Source of the DNA: JAUNSR01 sp036655355
GTDB lineage: Bacteria > Bacteroidota > Bacteroidia > Bacteroidales > JAUNSR01
Reading direction: 5' to 3'
Assembly (NCBI GenBank): GCA_036655355.1
Contig: JAVVQG010000002.1
Location: 62,001 to 126,000 of the forward strand
DNA length: 64,000 nt
Of the stretch, positions 51,471 through 60,755 are shown one piece after another. The notes beneath the pieces are model-generated. The model was not told where the DNA came from. It saw only the letters and a list, made by a program, of their open reading frames with translations, and did no database searches. Within the stretch, counting starts at the first letter, position 1, and every line of letters starts with the position of its first letter. Both the position numbers and the translations under genes were made by a program.

Positions 51471-53405
51471 TTACAATTGGTTCTGTAGTTCCTCCAGTTC
51501 CATTGTATGTTCCATCCAGCTATCGGAAGCGTGATCAAGCGACTCTTTCAATTTCCCGTGTTTCTCATAAAGAGATACATCCGAGGCGCCCTCCGGGGTA
51601 GCTAATTTCTCTTCAAGTGCAGCAATCTCCTGTTCGATACGGGCCACCTGCTTTTCATCTTCAGCGATGGTACGCTCCAGTTTTTTAATCTCTTTTTGAA
51701 GTTCCTTACGAGCCTCGTATGAAAGTTTCCCTTCGGATTTCTCTTCCGTAGCGTCAGACTTCGCCTCAACCTGGCGGCGTTCCAACTCTTTCAGATTATC
51801 CATTTTCTTCTTTTCCAAGAAGTCGTAGATTCCCCCAAGATTCTCTACGACGCGTTGATTACCGAATTCATATACCTTGTCAACCAATCCGTCGAGAAAC
51901 TCACGGTCGTGTGACACCACGATAACAGTTCCGTCGAACTCTTTAATCGCTTGCTTGAGTACATCTTTCGATCTCATATCGAGGTGATTGGTAGGCTCAT
52001 CGAGAATAAGCAGGTTCACAGGCTCGAGCAAAAGACGAATCATTGCCAAACGGCTTCGTTCACCTCCAGACAACACCTTTACCTTTTTGTCTGACGCTTC
52101 TCCCCCGAACATGAAGGCCCCCAGAATGTCTCGGATCTTGAGTCGCACGTCACCTACAGCCACACGGTCGATCGTATCGAATACAGTGGCCTCTCCATCG
52201 AGCATCTGTGCCTGATTCTGGGCAAAGTAGCCGATCTTCACATTGTGCCCCAACTTCAACTCTCCATCATAAGGTATCTGATCCATGATACATTTCACCA
52301 ATGTAGACTTTCCTTCTCCATTTTTTCCGACGAAGGCGACTTTCTCGCCGCGACGAATGCGGAAATCAACATCTTTAAAGATCAGTTGTGAACCATACGA
52401 TTTAGCCACCCCTTCAGCAATCACCGGGAAGTCGCCCGAACGGGGTGCCGGTGGGAATTTAAGACTCAAACGAGAATTATCCACCTCATCCACCTCTACT
52501 CGATCCAGTTTTTCCAATTGCTTGATTCGGCTTTGTACCTGAACTGCTTTGGTAGCCTTATATCTGAATCGCTCGATAAAATCCTCTGTTTCGGCAATCT
52601 GTTTCTGCTGATTTTCAAAAGCACGCTTCTGCTGTTCAAGTCGTTCTTCTCGAAGAGTTACATATTTAGAATAGTTTACGCGATAGTCATAAATTCTACC
52701 CAGAGAGATTTCAATGGTACGGGTGGTTATTGCATCAATAAAAGCACGGTCATGCGAAACCAGCACGACGGCGTTGGCACGGGTAGCCAAAAAGTTTTCG
52801 AGCCACTGGATTGATTCGATATCCAGGTGATTGGTGGGCTCATCGAGCAATAGAACGTCGGGACGTTGTAAAAGCAGTTTCGCCAACTCGATACGCATAC
52901 GCCATCCTCCGGAAAACTCGGAAGTGGGACGATCGAAGTCGCTCCGTTTAAAGCCTAATCCCATCAGTGTTTTCTCTATTTCGCCCTGAAAATTAGCACC
53001 GCCCATCATGGCCAACTCCTCATTCGCATTCGTGAGACAGTCAATCAGATCGTGATAGGATTGCGAGTCGTAATCGGTACGTTCCGCTAGTTCGGTCGTC
53101 ATCTTATTGATGCGTTCCTCCATTTTGAAAATATGCCCGAATGCAAGTTCCGCCTCCTCCCGAACGGTCCGCGAGTCATCGTGAACCATCTGCTGAGGAA
53201 GATAACCGATTGTTATCTCTTTCGGCGCATTTACCATACCGGTAGTCGGCTGCTGAATTCCGGCGATAATTTTCAACATGGTTGATTTACCGGCACCGTT
53301 TTTACCCACTAGGGCAATTCGGTCTTTTTTATTGATCACATAAGTAATATCGTCGAATAAAGGTGTTCCGCCGAATTCAACGGTAAGTCCTTCTATAGAA
53401 ATCAT
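51471..53405 (-). CDS. ABC-F family ATPase (Uup/YheS-like)
   Basis: Soluble duplicated ABC ATPase of 644 residues with no membrane domain. Walker A sites GKNGAGKST (about 37) and GKNGEGKST (about 345), signatures FSGGWRMR and LSGGERSR, a linker region rich in charged residues between the halves, and a C-terminal coiled coil (about 545-640). ABC-F proteins act on the ribosome in translation or antibiotic protection. The start is set at 53405 (MISIEGLTVEFG); the open frame extends into cysK upstream, but a TACCTTTG -7 box at 53441-53448 shows where the gene's own promoter lies. Confidence 0.9.
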   Translation of the reverse strand: MISIEGLTVEFGGTPLFDDITYVINKKDRIALVGKNGAGKSTMLKIIAGIQQPTTGMVNAPKEITIGYLPQQMVHDDSRTVREEAELAFGHIFKMEERINKMTTELAERTDYDSQSYHDLIDCLTNANEELAMMGGANFQGEIEKTLMGLGFKRSDFDRPTSEFSGGWRMRIELAKLLLQRPDVLLLDEPTNHLDIESIQWLENFLATRANAVVLVSHDRAFIDAITTRTIEISLGRIYDYRVNYSKYVTLREERLEQQKRAFENQQKQIAETEDFIERFRYKATKAVQVQSRIKQLEKLDRVEVDEVDNSRLSLKFPPAPRSGDFPVIAEGVAKSYGSQLIFKDVDFRIRRGEKVAFVGKNGEGKSTLVKCIMDQIPYDGELKLGHNVKIGYFAQNQAQMLDGEATVFDTIDRVAVGDVRLKIRDILGAFMFGGEASDKKVKVLSGGERSRLAMIRLLLEPVNLLILDEPTNHLDMRSKDVLKQAIKEFDGTVIVVSHDREFLDGLVDKVYEFGNQRVVENLGGIYDFLEKKKMDNLKELERRQVEAKSDATEEKSEGKLSYEARKELQKEIKKLERTIAEDEKQVARIEQEIAALEEKLATPEGASDVSLYEKHGKLKESLDHASDSWMEHTMELEELQNQL

Positions 53406-53440
53406 ATTGTGTACGGGATTAGTGCGTTTTTTAAGAGTTG

Positions 53441-53448
53441 CAAAGGTA
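53441..53448 (-). promoter_or_regulatory. Putative -7 box of the ABC-F gene
   Basis: The minus strand reads TACCTTTG, matching TAnnTTTG, between the cysK terminator and the ABC-F start. Confidence 0.5.
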
Positions 53449-53505
53449 GTGAGGAATAGCGAATAATAAAAAATATCTTTTGCCGTGGAGTCATCGTAAA
53501 AAAAA

Positions 53506-53540
53506 CGGATCGGGAGCGTATCAATCGCTTCCCCGATCCG
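53506..53540 (-). terminator. Terminator of cysK
   Basis: On the minus strand CGGATCGGGGAAGCG pairs with CGCTCCCGATCCG (one bulge) and is followed by TTTTTTTTAC, 28 bp after the cysK stop. Confidence 0.88.
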
Positions 53541-53568
53541 GTTCTGTTTCATAAAAATAGAGAGAGAA

Positions 53569-54516
53569 TCACAACGGATATTCATCAAATGCATATAATA
53601 ATGTAGAGAGATAACGTTCTCCCGTATCGGGAAGCAACGCCACGATGGTCTTTCCTTGATTCTCGGGAAGTTTTGCGAATTGTGTTGCCGCGTAAGCCGC
53701 TGCCCCGGAAGAGATCCCCACCAACAGCCCTTCGGTTTGTGCCAGATTTCTGCTGGTACGCATCGCCTCGTCGTTCGAAACACGAAATACTTCATCCACC
53801 ACCTCTTTGTTGTAATTCTGCGGAATGAAACCGGCACCGATTCCTTGAATCTTATGCGCACCGGGACGCTCGCCTGAAAGTACAGCTGAATCTTCAGGTT
53901 CAACGGCGATGATCTGTATCTCCGGATTCAACTCTTTCAATCGCTCACCCACACCACTGATTGTACCTCCGGTACCTACTCCCGCTACAAAAATATCGAT
54001 CTTCCCGTTTGTATCGCGCCAAATCTCCTCCGCCGTTGTGACCTTATGCTTTGCCGGATTGGCGGGATTATTGAATTGTTCGAGCATGACGGAACCGGGG
54101 GTACGCTTGTGCAGATCTTCGGCTTCCCGAATGGCTCCGGTCATTCCTTCCGCTCCAGGGGTAAGTACCAACTTCGCACCGAATGCTTTCAACAGGTTAC
54201 GTCGCTCCACGCTCATCGTATCGGGCATGGTCAATATCAGGTTATAATTACGGGTGGCGGCAACAAATGCGAGCCCGACACCGGTATTTCCGCTTGTAGA
54301 TTCGATAATCGTCCCTCCTGGTTTCAGAAGGCCTCTATTTTCGGCATCTTCAATCATGGCGAGTGCGACACGGTCTTTCACACTACCTGCCGGATTAAAA
54401 TATTCCAGTTTAAAAAGCAAACGGGCGTGAACATCCTCTTTTACAATATATCTGACCGGTTCAAGCAAAGGGGTATTACCCACCAGTTCGGTCAGGCTTT
54501 TTACGATCTTACTCAT
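53569..54516 (-). CDS. cysK: Cysteine synthase A (O-acetylserine sulfhydrylase)
   Basis: PLP enzyme making cysteine from O-acetylserine and sulfide. The 315-residue protein has NPAGSVKDR with the PLP Lys (about residue 46), STSGNTG (substrate loop) and the glycine-rich GVGTGGTISG phosphate loop. The ATG at 54516 (MSKIVKSLTE) is the usual start position; an upstream ATG at 54564 would overlap the cupin gene. It follows the pirin-like gene by 22 bp and is probably co-transcribed. Confidence 0.94.
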   Translation of the reverse strand: MSKIVKSLTELVGNTPLLEPVRYIVKEDVHARLLFKLEYFNPAGSVKDRVALAMIEDAENRGLLKPGGTIIESTSGNTGVGLAFVAATRNYNLILTMPDTMSVERRNLLKAFGAKLVLTPGAEGMTGAIREAEDLHKRTPGSVMLEQFNNPANPAKHKVTTAEEIWRDTNGKIDIFVAGVGTGGTISGVGERLKELNPEIQIIAVEPEDSAVLSGERPGAHKIQGIGAGFIPQNYNKEVVDEVFRVSNDEAMRTSRNLAQTEGLLVGISSGAAAYAATQFAKLPENQGKTIVALLPDTGERYLSTLLYAFDEYPL

Positions 54517-54538
54517 ATTCGGTTCGTTTTTGAGTTGG

Positions 54539-55264
54539 TTATGACTCTTTGAAATCTGGATCAAGGTCCATTACAATGAGATGGGATGAACCTTCAGCCC
54601 CGGAAATGATATTTACCGGATACTGATCCTTCGAGAGTTGAAATAATTCTATAAAATCGCCGGCAATATAACGGTTATGTTCCGTCTCTCCCTCACCTTG
54701 GATAACGAATATTCCTAATTTTCGACCTTTTTTCAGGTTATATACAAACGTTGAGGAGGGTGGTAAGAGTAATTCCGTAATCAACAATCCGTTTATATGT
54801 ACAACGGGAGCTTCCTCTCCAAAGAGCCTGCGTACCAACACATCGTTTTCAATCTGTCGCGGAAACTGACTGGCTGTAAACTTCATTACATCGGGTTTTT
54901 CTGTTCCGGTGAGAAAACCGCTCTCGGAAAACCAAAACTCAAAAGCTGTAAATCCCTCTCCTACGCGCTTTACTACGGGATACTCCGATGTACCGGCCTG
55001 AATGACAAGCATATCTCCCTCTTTGAGAGTTACTCCTTCTACACGATCCCCTGTCAGATGAGACTGACTCAGTTCATACAGATAAAGGTCGAAGGCTCCG
55101 TTGCGATGGGTCGGGTAATAGATATCTTCTGTAGTATATGCCCAGGATAGATAGTTTAGAATACCGGCATGGATCGTTGCATTTTCGGTTTCGGATTTCT
55201 CTTTGCCGGTACGCAGAACTTGTGAAGCTTGTTGTCTTGCATGAATAATATTTACTTGTATCAT
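54539..55264 (-). CDS. Bicupin protein, pirin-like
   Basis: A 241-residue protein that appears to contain two beta-rich cupin halves (about 15-110 and 135-230), the second with the IFVIQGEGETE and YIAGDFIEL segments of cupin motifs. The arrangement recalls pirin-family proteins, but the usual metal-binding His cluster of the first half is only partly visible. The function is not clear. It is the first gene of a likely unit with cysK. Confidence 0.5.
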   Translation of the reverse strand: MIQVNIIHARQQASQVLRTGKEKSETENATIHAGILNYLSWAYTTEDIYYPTHRNGAFDLYLYELSQSHLTGDRVEGVTLKEGDMLVIQAGTSEYPVVKRVGEGFTAFEFWFSESGFLTGTEKPDVMKFTASQFPRQIENDVLVRRLFGEEAPVVHINGLLITELLLPPSSTFVYNLKKGRKLGIFVIQGEGETEHNRYIAGDFIELFQLSKDQYPVNIISGAEGSSHLIVMDLDPDFKES

Positions 55265-55591
55265 CTGCTGAACGTATAAAGATTAGGTTTATAGATAAAC
55301 AAACCGGAAAGATCTTTGGTTTCAAAAATGAAAAGTATAACAATCTGTAGGATGTGTTTTGATTTTTTCTTGATCCGGTCTCCTCCCTTTTTAAATTAAT
55401 AAGCCAAAAAAAACAAGAAACTAAGAACAAATCACAAAATAAGTTGTTTCTATTGATGTTATTACAAAAACAAAAAGAGACGCATGTCTCTCACAAACAG
55501 ATCATCCAAACCCAAACTTTAATTATGAAAGAAACGCGCAAACTACATCACGTAGTTGCGCGTTTCTGATTTTATCTTTCCCGAAGACGAT
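55265..55591. other. Intergenic region, 327 bp
   Basis: AT-rich; contains the terminator of the HMA gene (55531-55566) and otherwise no gene or repeated structure that I can see. Confidence 0.6.
55531..55566 (-). terminator. Terminator of the metal operon
   Basis: GAAACGCGCAA and a second stem half ACTAC pair with GTAGTTGCGCGTTTC, giving a strong hairpin 26 bp after the HMA stop; TTTC and an AT-rich tail follow. Confidence 0.8.
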
Positions 55592-55936
55592 TTATTTTTT
55601 CTCCTCTTTTTTCTCTTGTTCTTTTACCACCACCGCATCTTTACCGATCTTCTTAAAAGCGGCGATTAGCGTTGAATCGTTTGTTTTTGCTGTCTTATAC
55701 GTTACGGCTACCGTTTGCGTTTTAATATCGCATTTCAAGTCGGTAACCCCTTTTTCCCACGGAATGTTCTTTTCAACAGTATTGACACATCCCTGACAAT
55801 CCATCTCCATTTTAAATACAGTGGTCGTTTCCCCTTTTTTCTGTTTTTTTGTTTTCTCCGTAGCATTTGCCGGAACCATAAATAGCAATGACAATACGAT
55901 CGCACTTAGAATCGAGAATAAATTTTTACTTTTCAT
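55592..55936 (-). CDS. Secreted heavy-metal-associated (HMA) domain protein
   Basis: A 114-residue protein with a signal peptide (ending NATE, about 25) and a single ferredoxin-like HMA domain containing the MDCQGCVN metal-binding motif (about 49-56), then a charged Lys/Glu tail. It probably binds Cu(I) or another soft metal in the periplasm. It follows the TonB receptor gene by 49 bp in one operon, and may hand over or accept metal. Confidence 0.85.
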   Translation of the reverse strand: MKSKNLFSILSAIVLSLLFMVPANATEKTKKQKKGETTTVFKMEMDCQGCVNTVEKNIPWEKGVTDLKCDIKTQTVAVTYKTAKTNDSTLIAAFKKIGKDAVVVKEQEKKEEKK

Positions 55937-55985
55937 AATAATATAGTATTAATAGTTAGTATATAAGTTTGTTGCGTTTAATTGA

Positions 55986-58223
55986 TTACTCTTTGCGTGG
56001 GATAGACCAACGTGCTCCGATGTAGAATTTTGGTCCGTGAACGGGTCCCCAGATCATCGTAGCATCAAAACGAGACTCTTCTCCCCACGGATTCCCCGGA
56101 TCAATAATGGTATTATTCTGTTTGTAACCTGTCAGATTTTCACCCCCCACATAAACAGACCATGTGCGGAAATTTTTTGTAATCTGCGCATTGAGTGAAA
56201 CGAAAGCTGGGAATGTATCCTCCCAAAGTGGATTTTCAATATCCGGGGCAGGCATGCGTCCTTTTCCATTAAACTGAGAAGTAACATCGAACTGCCATTT
56301 CTTCAATCGGGTTTGATAAGAAGCGGTCAACAACCCTTTATAACGGTTCGTCAATGGTTTTTCAAGCAACCGTCCGTTGTAATCACTCTTCGCATCCGTC
56401 CAGCGGAATGCCCCTGTAAGGGAGAAACCTATAAAGAAGGGATAACTCATCTCAATCTGCGTATTCTGTGCATACGAGCGTCCTTTGAGATTGGAGAAAA
56501 CAGCTTCGCGGGGATTCTCCAGATCCACAATCACCTGTTTTTGAAAATCGGTGTAATACCACTCGAGCATCACCGACAGTGTTTTGCCAAACAAGGGAAT
56601 CGATGCGTGAGCACTAGCTCCGTAATTCCATGCAGATTCAAAAGGCTCTAATCCTTCGGTAAAGATCAACTTCCGGCTGCTTGCCAGCAGGTAACTGTTT
56701 TCCACCAACGGATTTGCCACACGATATCCTTTACCGGCAGATGCTCTCAAATTAAGATATTCACCGAAAGGAGCATATTTAACATGCAGACGCGGAGTGA
56801 CGAATGCATCGTATTCACTGTGAAGGTCTGCCCGCACACCGGCCAAAATGGTCAGTTTCTCATCTAACGTATAGGTATATTGAGCATAAACTCCGCCAAC
56901 CGATTCGTTTCGCTTCAGTTTTAGATTTTCAAGCCCTTCAATCGCTTTTCCCGCCAATACATGCTCTTTGTAATGATCGTAAACGAAACTAGCTCCCGTA
57001 CTGATTTTATGATGAGGCGTGAGTTCGGTTTCAAAGATTAGGTTGGCATACAGGTTCTTCTGGTTCACGTCATAAACCGATCGTCCGAAATAAGAGTCCT
57101 GATTATGATATGAGCCGGAAAGCAACAACGCCACACTTTTATTCTTCGCACGATCCAGTATATAGCCGTTTTTTGTAAAGAAAAAGCCGCGATTGGTTTC
57201 GATTCCAATTAAGAATGGATCCGTGACGTTATGATTTCCATGAGCCATCTGGCCGCTTTCTCTTTTCTCGTGCAACACATTGGCCAAAGCTTGAAAAACA
57301 TAATCGCCTTTCATATAATACCAACGATTCAGTCCGTTGAACTGTTCCGTTTTCGGCATATCCAAAAAGCCGTCTTTATTTTCATCGTGCGATTCCTGCT
57401 CACGGGAATAGTGAAGCAGAAGCCCGGTGGAGAGATGAGGATTCAAAGCTATATTCCCGTCCACATTCGCTTCAAGACGTCCCGTATGTGCAGCAAAAAG
57501 ATTTACAGAGAGAGGATCGGACAACTGTGGTTTTTTATACTCTACGTTGATCTGTCCGGTTAGCGATTCATACCCGTTCTTTACGGATGAGGTGCCTTTG
57601 GATACCTGAATGCTCTCCATCCACGGTCCCGGAATATAACTTAAACCATAAGCGGAGGCTGCCCCCTGAAGATTCGGAAACTGCTCAGTCATCATCTGTA
57701 CATAGGTGCCCGACAAACCGAGTAAACGGATCTGACGCGCCCCGGTAGCAGCATCGCTGTAGGAAACATCTACCGATGGATTTGTTTCGAAACTTTCTGC
57801 CAGATTACAACAAGCTGCGCGACACAATTCATCGTATGTTATTTTCTGCGTCTGCAACGGATCGATGCGAGAGGTAATGGTAGATGCTTTGTGCTGACGA
57901 ATTACCACTTCGTTCAACAGAATTTCTCCGCCCAAAGTGATGTCCAGCCATTCTCCCGGTTGCTGTACCGTAAGCGTATCGGTTGTATAGCCCACAAAAC
58001 TGACCAGTAGTTTATCGGATTCTTCGGTAGGATTGATTTCAAAATATCCCGATTCATCCGTTGTAGCCCCCAAAGTGGTATTCATCCACCAGACATTTGC
58101 ACCCGGAATCGGCTTTTTATCACTGTCGCGTACCACACCTTTCAATGGATTTACGGCAAAAGAGAAAGAGGCGTTTAATAATAGTAACGAAAAGGCGACA
58201 AATCGCCAGTTATTCATATTCAT
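55986..58223 (-). CDS. TonB-dependent receptor, probable metal (copper) type
   Basis: Outer-membrane receptor of about 745 residues, started at the ATG at 58223 instead of a TTG seven codons earlier. After a signal peptide there is a carboxypeptidase-regulatory-like domain (about 28-105), then the plug with a Cys-rich LCRAACCNLAESF stretch (about 140) and the barrel. Such receptors adjacent to HMA proteins and HYC_CC_PP proteins are common in Bacteroidota and are thought to handle copper; this is inference, since the substrate is not shown. It lies between the HYC_CC_PP-type gene and the HMA gene. Confidence 0.85.
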   Translation of the reverse strand: MNMNNWRFVAFSLLLLNASFSFAVNPLKGVVRDSDKKPIPGANVWWMNTTLGATTDESGYFEINPTEESDKLLVSFVGYTTDTLTVQQPGEWLDITLGGEILLNEVVIRQHKASTITSRIDPLQTQKITYDELCRAACCNLAESFETNPSVDVSYSDAATGARQIRLLGLSGTYVQMMTEQFPNLQGAASAYGLSYIPGPWMESIQVSKGTSSVKNGYESLTGQINVEYKKPQLSDPLSVNLFAAHTGRLEANVDGNIALNPHLSTGLLLHYSREQESHDENKDGFLDMPKTEQFNGLNRWYYMKGDYVFQALANVLHEKRESGQMAHGNHNVTDPFLIGIETNRGFFFTKNGYILDRAKNKSVALLLSGSYHNQDSYFGRSVYDVNQKNLYANLIFETELTPHHKISTGASFVYDHYKEHVLAGKAIEGLENLKLKRNESVGGVYAQYTYTLDEKLTILAGVRADLHSEYDAFVTPRLHVKYAPFGEYLNLRASAGKGYRVANPLVENSYLLASSRKLIFTEGLEPFESAWNYGASAHASIPLFGKTLSVMLEWYYTDFQKQVIVDLENPREAVFSNLKGRSYAQNTQIEMSYPFFIGFSLTGAFRWTDAKSDYNGRLLEKPLTNRYKGLLTASYQTRLKKWQFDVTSQFNGKGRMPAPDIENPLWEDTFPAFVSLNAQITKNFRTWSVYVGGENLTGYKQNNTIIDPGNPWGEESRFDATMIWGPVHGPKFYIGARWSIPRKE

Positions 58224-58355
58224 GGTTAATCGTTTAGTTTTCAAATGATTTCTGATTCACATCCATTCTCTGTTTTTCTGACGAGTACAGAGAACAGGAT
58301 ACAGTTGGGTGCGAAAAGAAAAATATTCTTTTCGAAACATAAGATTATCAGATGA

Positions 58356-58856
58356 CTAAATCAGGAGTAATGAATGACGGACAAGAAGGGTTCGTCCAAA
58401 AGAAAGGGGAACAAGTTCAGAAAGATGTGTGATTTTCTCCTCTGTAGGAACCGGAGGTGCGATGTCAAAAAGTTGAATGACAAACTCCTCGGCGACAGGC
58501 AGAAGAGAAGACAAAAAAGAGAGTGTATTGTCGGGAGACAAATGCACAAACGAAGTACTGATACAAGTCTGATCGTGATGATGATGATGCGTGGTGTGAA
58601 TCGGATGCCACGCTCTCATTCCGGCATGCGAATGAAAACCGTCTCTGCTGTAAAGTTGCGCCTCATGAAGCGGTTGATGCTCATGTGAACAGCACTCCTC
58701 GAGACATGCGGTTTCCTTACTCTCCTCTTCGATCAGTGAGATTACGCTTGCAAATTCACTTTCGCCACAACAATATCTTACCATATTGAAACCAATGGTC
58801 TCAATTGTTATGGTAAGTACCATGAATAACGATATGATCTGTAAAATGCGTTTCAT
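58356..58856 (-). CDS. HYC_CC_PP-type small membrane/periplasmic metal protein
   Basis: A 166-residue protein with one N-terminal membrane segment or signal (about 3-22), then RYCCGE, a CLEECCSHEH cluster (about 52-61), a His-rich THHHHHDQTC stretch, and a closing APPVPTEEK. This HYC/CC/PP arrangement matches a Bacteroidota family of unknown function. Cys and His clusters suggest metal binding. A TATCTTTG -7 box ends only 5 bp before the ATG, so the transcript would be nearly leaderless or a later start is used. It is first in the operon with the TonB receptor and HMA genes. Confidence 0.75.
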   Translation of the reverse strand: MKRILQIISLFMVLTITIETIGFNMVRYCCGESEFASVISLIEEESKETACLEECCSHEHQPLHEAQLYSRDGFHSHAGMRAWHPIHTTHHHHHDQTCISTSFVHLSPDNTLSFLSSLLPVAEEFVIQLFDIAPPVPTEEKITHLSELVPLSFGRTLLVRHSLLLI

Positions 58857-58861
58857 TGTGC

Positions 58862-58869
58862 CAAAGATA
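58862..58869 (-). promoter_or_regulatory. Putative -7 box of the metal operon
   Basis: The minus strand reads TATCTTTG, a perfect TAnnTTTG, directly upstream of the HYC_CC_PP start codon. Confidence 0.5.
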
Positions 58870-59075
58870 CTTAATCATTTAGATTCAACAAGCATCAATG
58901 ATGTTTAAAATTGTGTATATTTAATAGATTACCTCTATGAATTAATAGAAAAAAGCAGGATTAGTGTGTTATATTAGATGCAGAGAAGGTCTGCTAAAAA
59001 CAGAGCGAACTAAATTTAAAACAATCGGAAGAGGTAAGATGAAAATCTGCCGGTTCAAACACAAAGAATCAGACA

Positions 59076-59702
59076 ATGAAGACATTTTTATTTTCAATTC
59101 TTCTTTCTGTAGCAGGTTTCTTTTCAGGAACCGCACAAAATAATACGATTAAACAGGATCTGAAGGATGCAGGTCAGGAAGCGCTGGACGCTGGAAAGCA
59201 ATTGACAAACGAAGCCGTTGATAAAAGCAAGAAAGAAGTCCGGAAAGCAGAAGAAGAGATTCGCAAAGAGCTGGCTTATGCCGAAGCAGCCGAGGCTCTC
59301 AAAACAGGAAGTTTCGTTATGCAGGCCGAAAGGGTCACTTTCAGAAGAGGGGAAACCGCTTTTCTGTTTGCGAATAAGAACTTCATTTCGATGAACGACG
59401 AACAGGCCGTTATACAGCTTGCATTCAACACCGCCCGTCCCACACCAAATGGTATAGGAGGCATTACCGTTGAAGGGAAGGTTTCGGGAATCAAGATAAA
59501 AACGAGTAAAAAGGGACAGATCAATTACAGTTTCTTCGTACAAGGGGTAGGCATTTCGGCTCAGGTCTCAATCACGCTCTATCCGGGCAACAATACCGCT
59601 ATGGCACAAGTCAGTCCGAATTTCAATTCGAACCGCATTTCACTCACCGGGTTCATCGTATCTTTTGATAATTCAGATATTTTCAAAGGCACTCCTTTCT
59701 GA
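59076..59702 (+). CDS. DUF4251-type secreted protein
   Basis: A 208-residue protein with signal peptide ending GTAQ (about 21), a charged helical segment (about 25-75, rich in Lys/Glu/Ala), then a beta-rich domain (about 80-205) with FVMQAERVTFRRG, typical of Bacteroidales DUF4251 proteins. Function unknown. Stand-alone plus-strand gene. Confidence 0.78.
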   Translation: MKTFLFSILLSVAGFFSGTAQNNTIKQDLKDAGQEALDAGKQLTNEAVDKSKKEVRKAEEEIRKELAYAEAAEALKTGSFVMQAERVTFRRGETAFLFANKNFISMNDEQAVIQLAFNTARPTPNGIGGITVEGKVSGIKIKTSKKGQINYSFFVQGVGISAQVSITLYPGNNTAMAQVSPNFNSNRISLTGFIVSFDNSDIFKGTPF

Positions 59703-59744
59703 TAATTATGCAGGAGATATGAACCAAATTCTTCGGAAAAGTTT

Positions 59745-59752
59745 ACTTTTGT
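59745..59752 (+). promoter_or_regulatory. Putative -7 box upstream of the DUF3298 gene
   Basis: TACTTTTG fits the consensus; transcription would begin about 105 bp before the ATG at 59864 and pass through the hairpin at 59791-59832. Confidence 0.4.
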
Positions 59753-59790
59753 TGCTAATTTTAGAGTCTGGTAAATTTATACATAAGAAT

Positions 59791-59832
59791 ATACCCTCCT
59801 CAAATATCATAAAATTGATGTTTGAGGGGTAT
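59791..59832 (+). terminator. Terminator or attenuator ahead of the DUF3298 gene
   Basis: ATACCC-TCCTCAAATATCA pairs with TGATGTTTGAGGGGTAT and is followed by CTTTTAT. It could end the DUF4251 transcript or reduce transcription into the next gene. Confidence 0.65.
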
Positions 59833-59863
59833 CTTTTATGAAAACATTAATGAATATATTCGA

Positions 59864-60721
59864 ATGAGAAAAGTAGACGGCCTGAGGATTAGCACTTTGC
59901 TATTGCTTTTATGTATTTTAGGAGCTTGCAGCACTAAAACAACCATTAAAGAAAACGATTTAAGTTTCTCTGACTATCAAATCGATACCGTCAGTCACCT
60001 TTTCAATGACACGACAAAACCCGCTTGTCATTTTGAATTAAACATGAATTATCCGAGCGTAGCACAAAATGAAGAGCAGCTGACTAAGATTCAGAAGCTT
60101 TTCGTAACGGATTATTTCGGTGAAAAATACGAATCCAAATCTCCGGTCGAAGCAGCGAATGCTTACATGAAAGAATACCTTGAGAATTACCGTCAGCTCG
60201 AAGAGGATTATGCCACTTTCAGTAAGGACGAAGAGGGTGTTATCTCTACCGCTTGGATGAATTATCAGGAAAGTTCCAACTCTAAGATCCTATACAATCG
60301 CGATCACTTCCTAAGTTATGCGATTACGCTTTATACCTATACGGGGGGAGCCCACGGAATGCAGTCGCAGATGAATCACGTGATCGATCTGAATAATGTA
60401 TATCCGCTTTCTCTTTCAGATATATTCAATGAGAATAACCTCAATAACATTGCAACGCTGATCATCAAGCAAATTGCAAAAGACCGCGGATATGAGAATC
60501 CGGCACAACTGAATGAAGACGGATTCTTCAGCATTGAAGAGGTGCAACCCACAGACAACTTCCTAATCGATGAATCGGGTATGACATGGGTATATAATCC
60601 GTATGAGATCGCCGTGTATGCTGCAGGTCCGATTACGGTCTCCGTCGAATGGGAAGAGTTGAAGCCCTACATCCGCGAAGACAGTTCGGTATTGCGACTT
60701 GCAGACGAATCTTTTTCTTAA
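59864..60721 (+). CDS. DUF3298 (RsiV-like) lipoprotein
   Basis: A 285-residue lipoprotein (lipobox LGAC, start at ATG 59864) with a PdaC/DUF4163-like N-terminal part and the DUF3298 domain (about 185-275) with the YTGGAHGM and LSDIFNENN motifs. In Firmicutes the related RsiV extracellular domain binds lysozyme; in Bacteroidota the role is unknown. It ends 34 bp before rsmG. Confidence 0.83.
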   Translation: MRKVDGLRISTLLLLLCILGACSTKTTIKENDLSFSDYQIDTVSHLFNDTTKPACHFELNMNYPSVAQNEEQLTKIQKLFVTDYFGEKYESKSPVEAANAYMKEYLENYRQLEEDYATFSKDEEGVISTAWMNYQESSNSKILYNRDHFLSYAITLYTYTGGAHGMQSQMNHVIDLNNVYPLSLSDIFNENNLNNIATLIIKQIAKDRGYENPAQLNEDGFFSIEEVQPTDNFLIDESGMTWVYNPYEIAVYAAGPITVSVEWEELKPYIREDSSVLRLADESFS

Positions 60722-60755
60722 TAATAAACTATTTAATCCTAAGACTTTATACAAA

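Noticed and set aside
53406..53903. N-terminal extension of the ABC-F frame by about 166 codons into cysK
   Set aside because: It runs through the cysK coding region, its terminator and the ABC-F promoter box, shows no ABC-like sequence, and the ATG at 53405 gives the normal ABC-F start.
55265..55591. Additional small gene in the gap upstream of the HMA gene end
   Set aside because: Frames here are short shadows without start context, signal peptide or recognisable motif.
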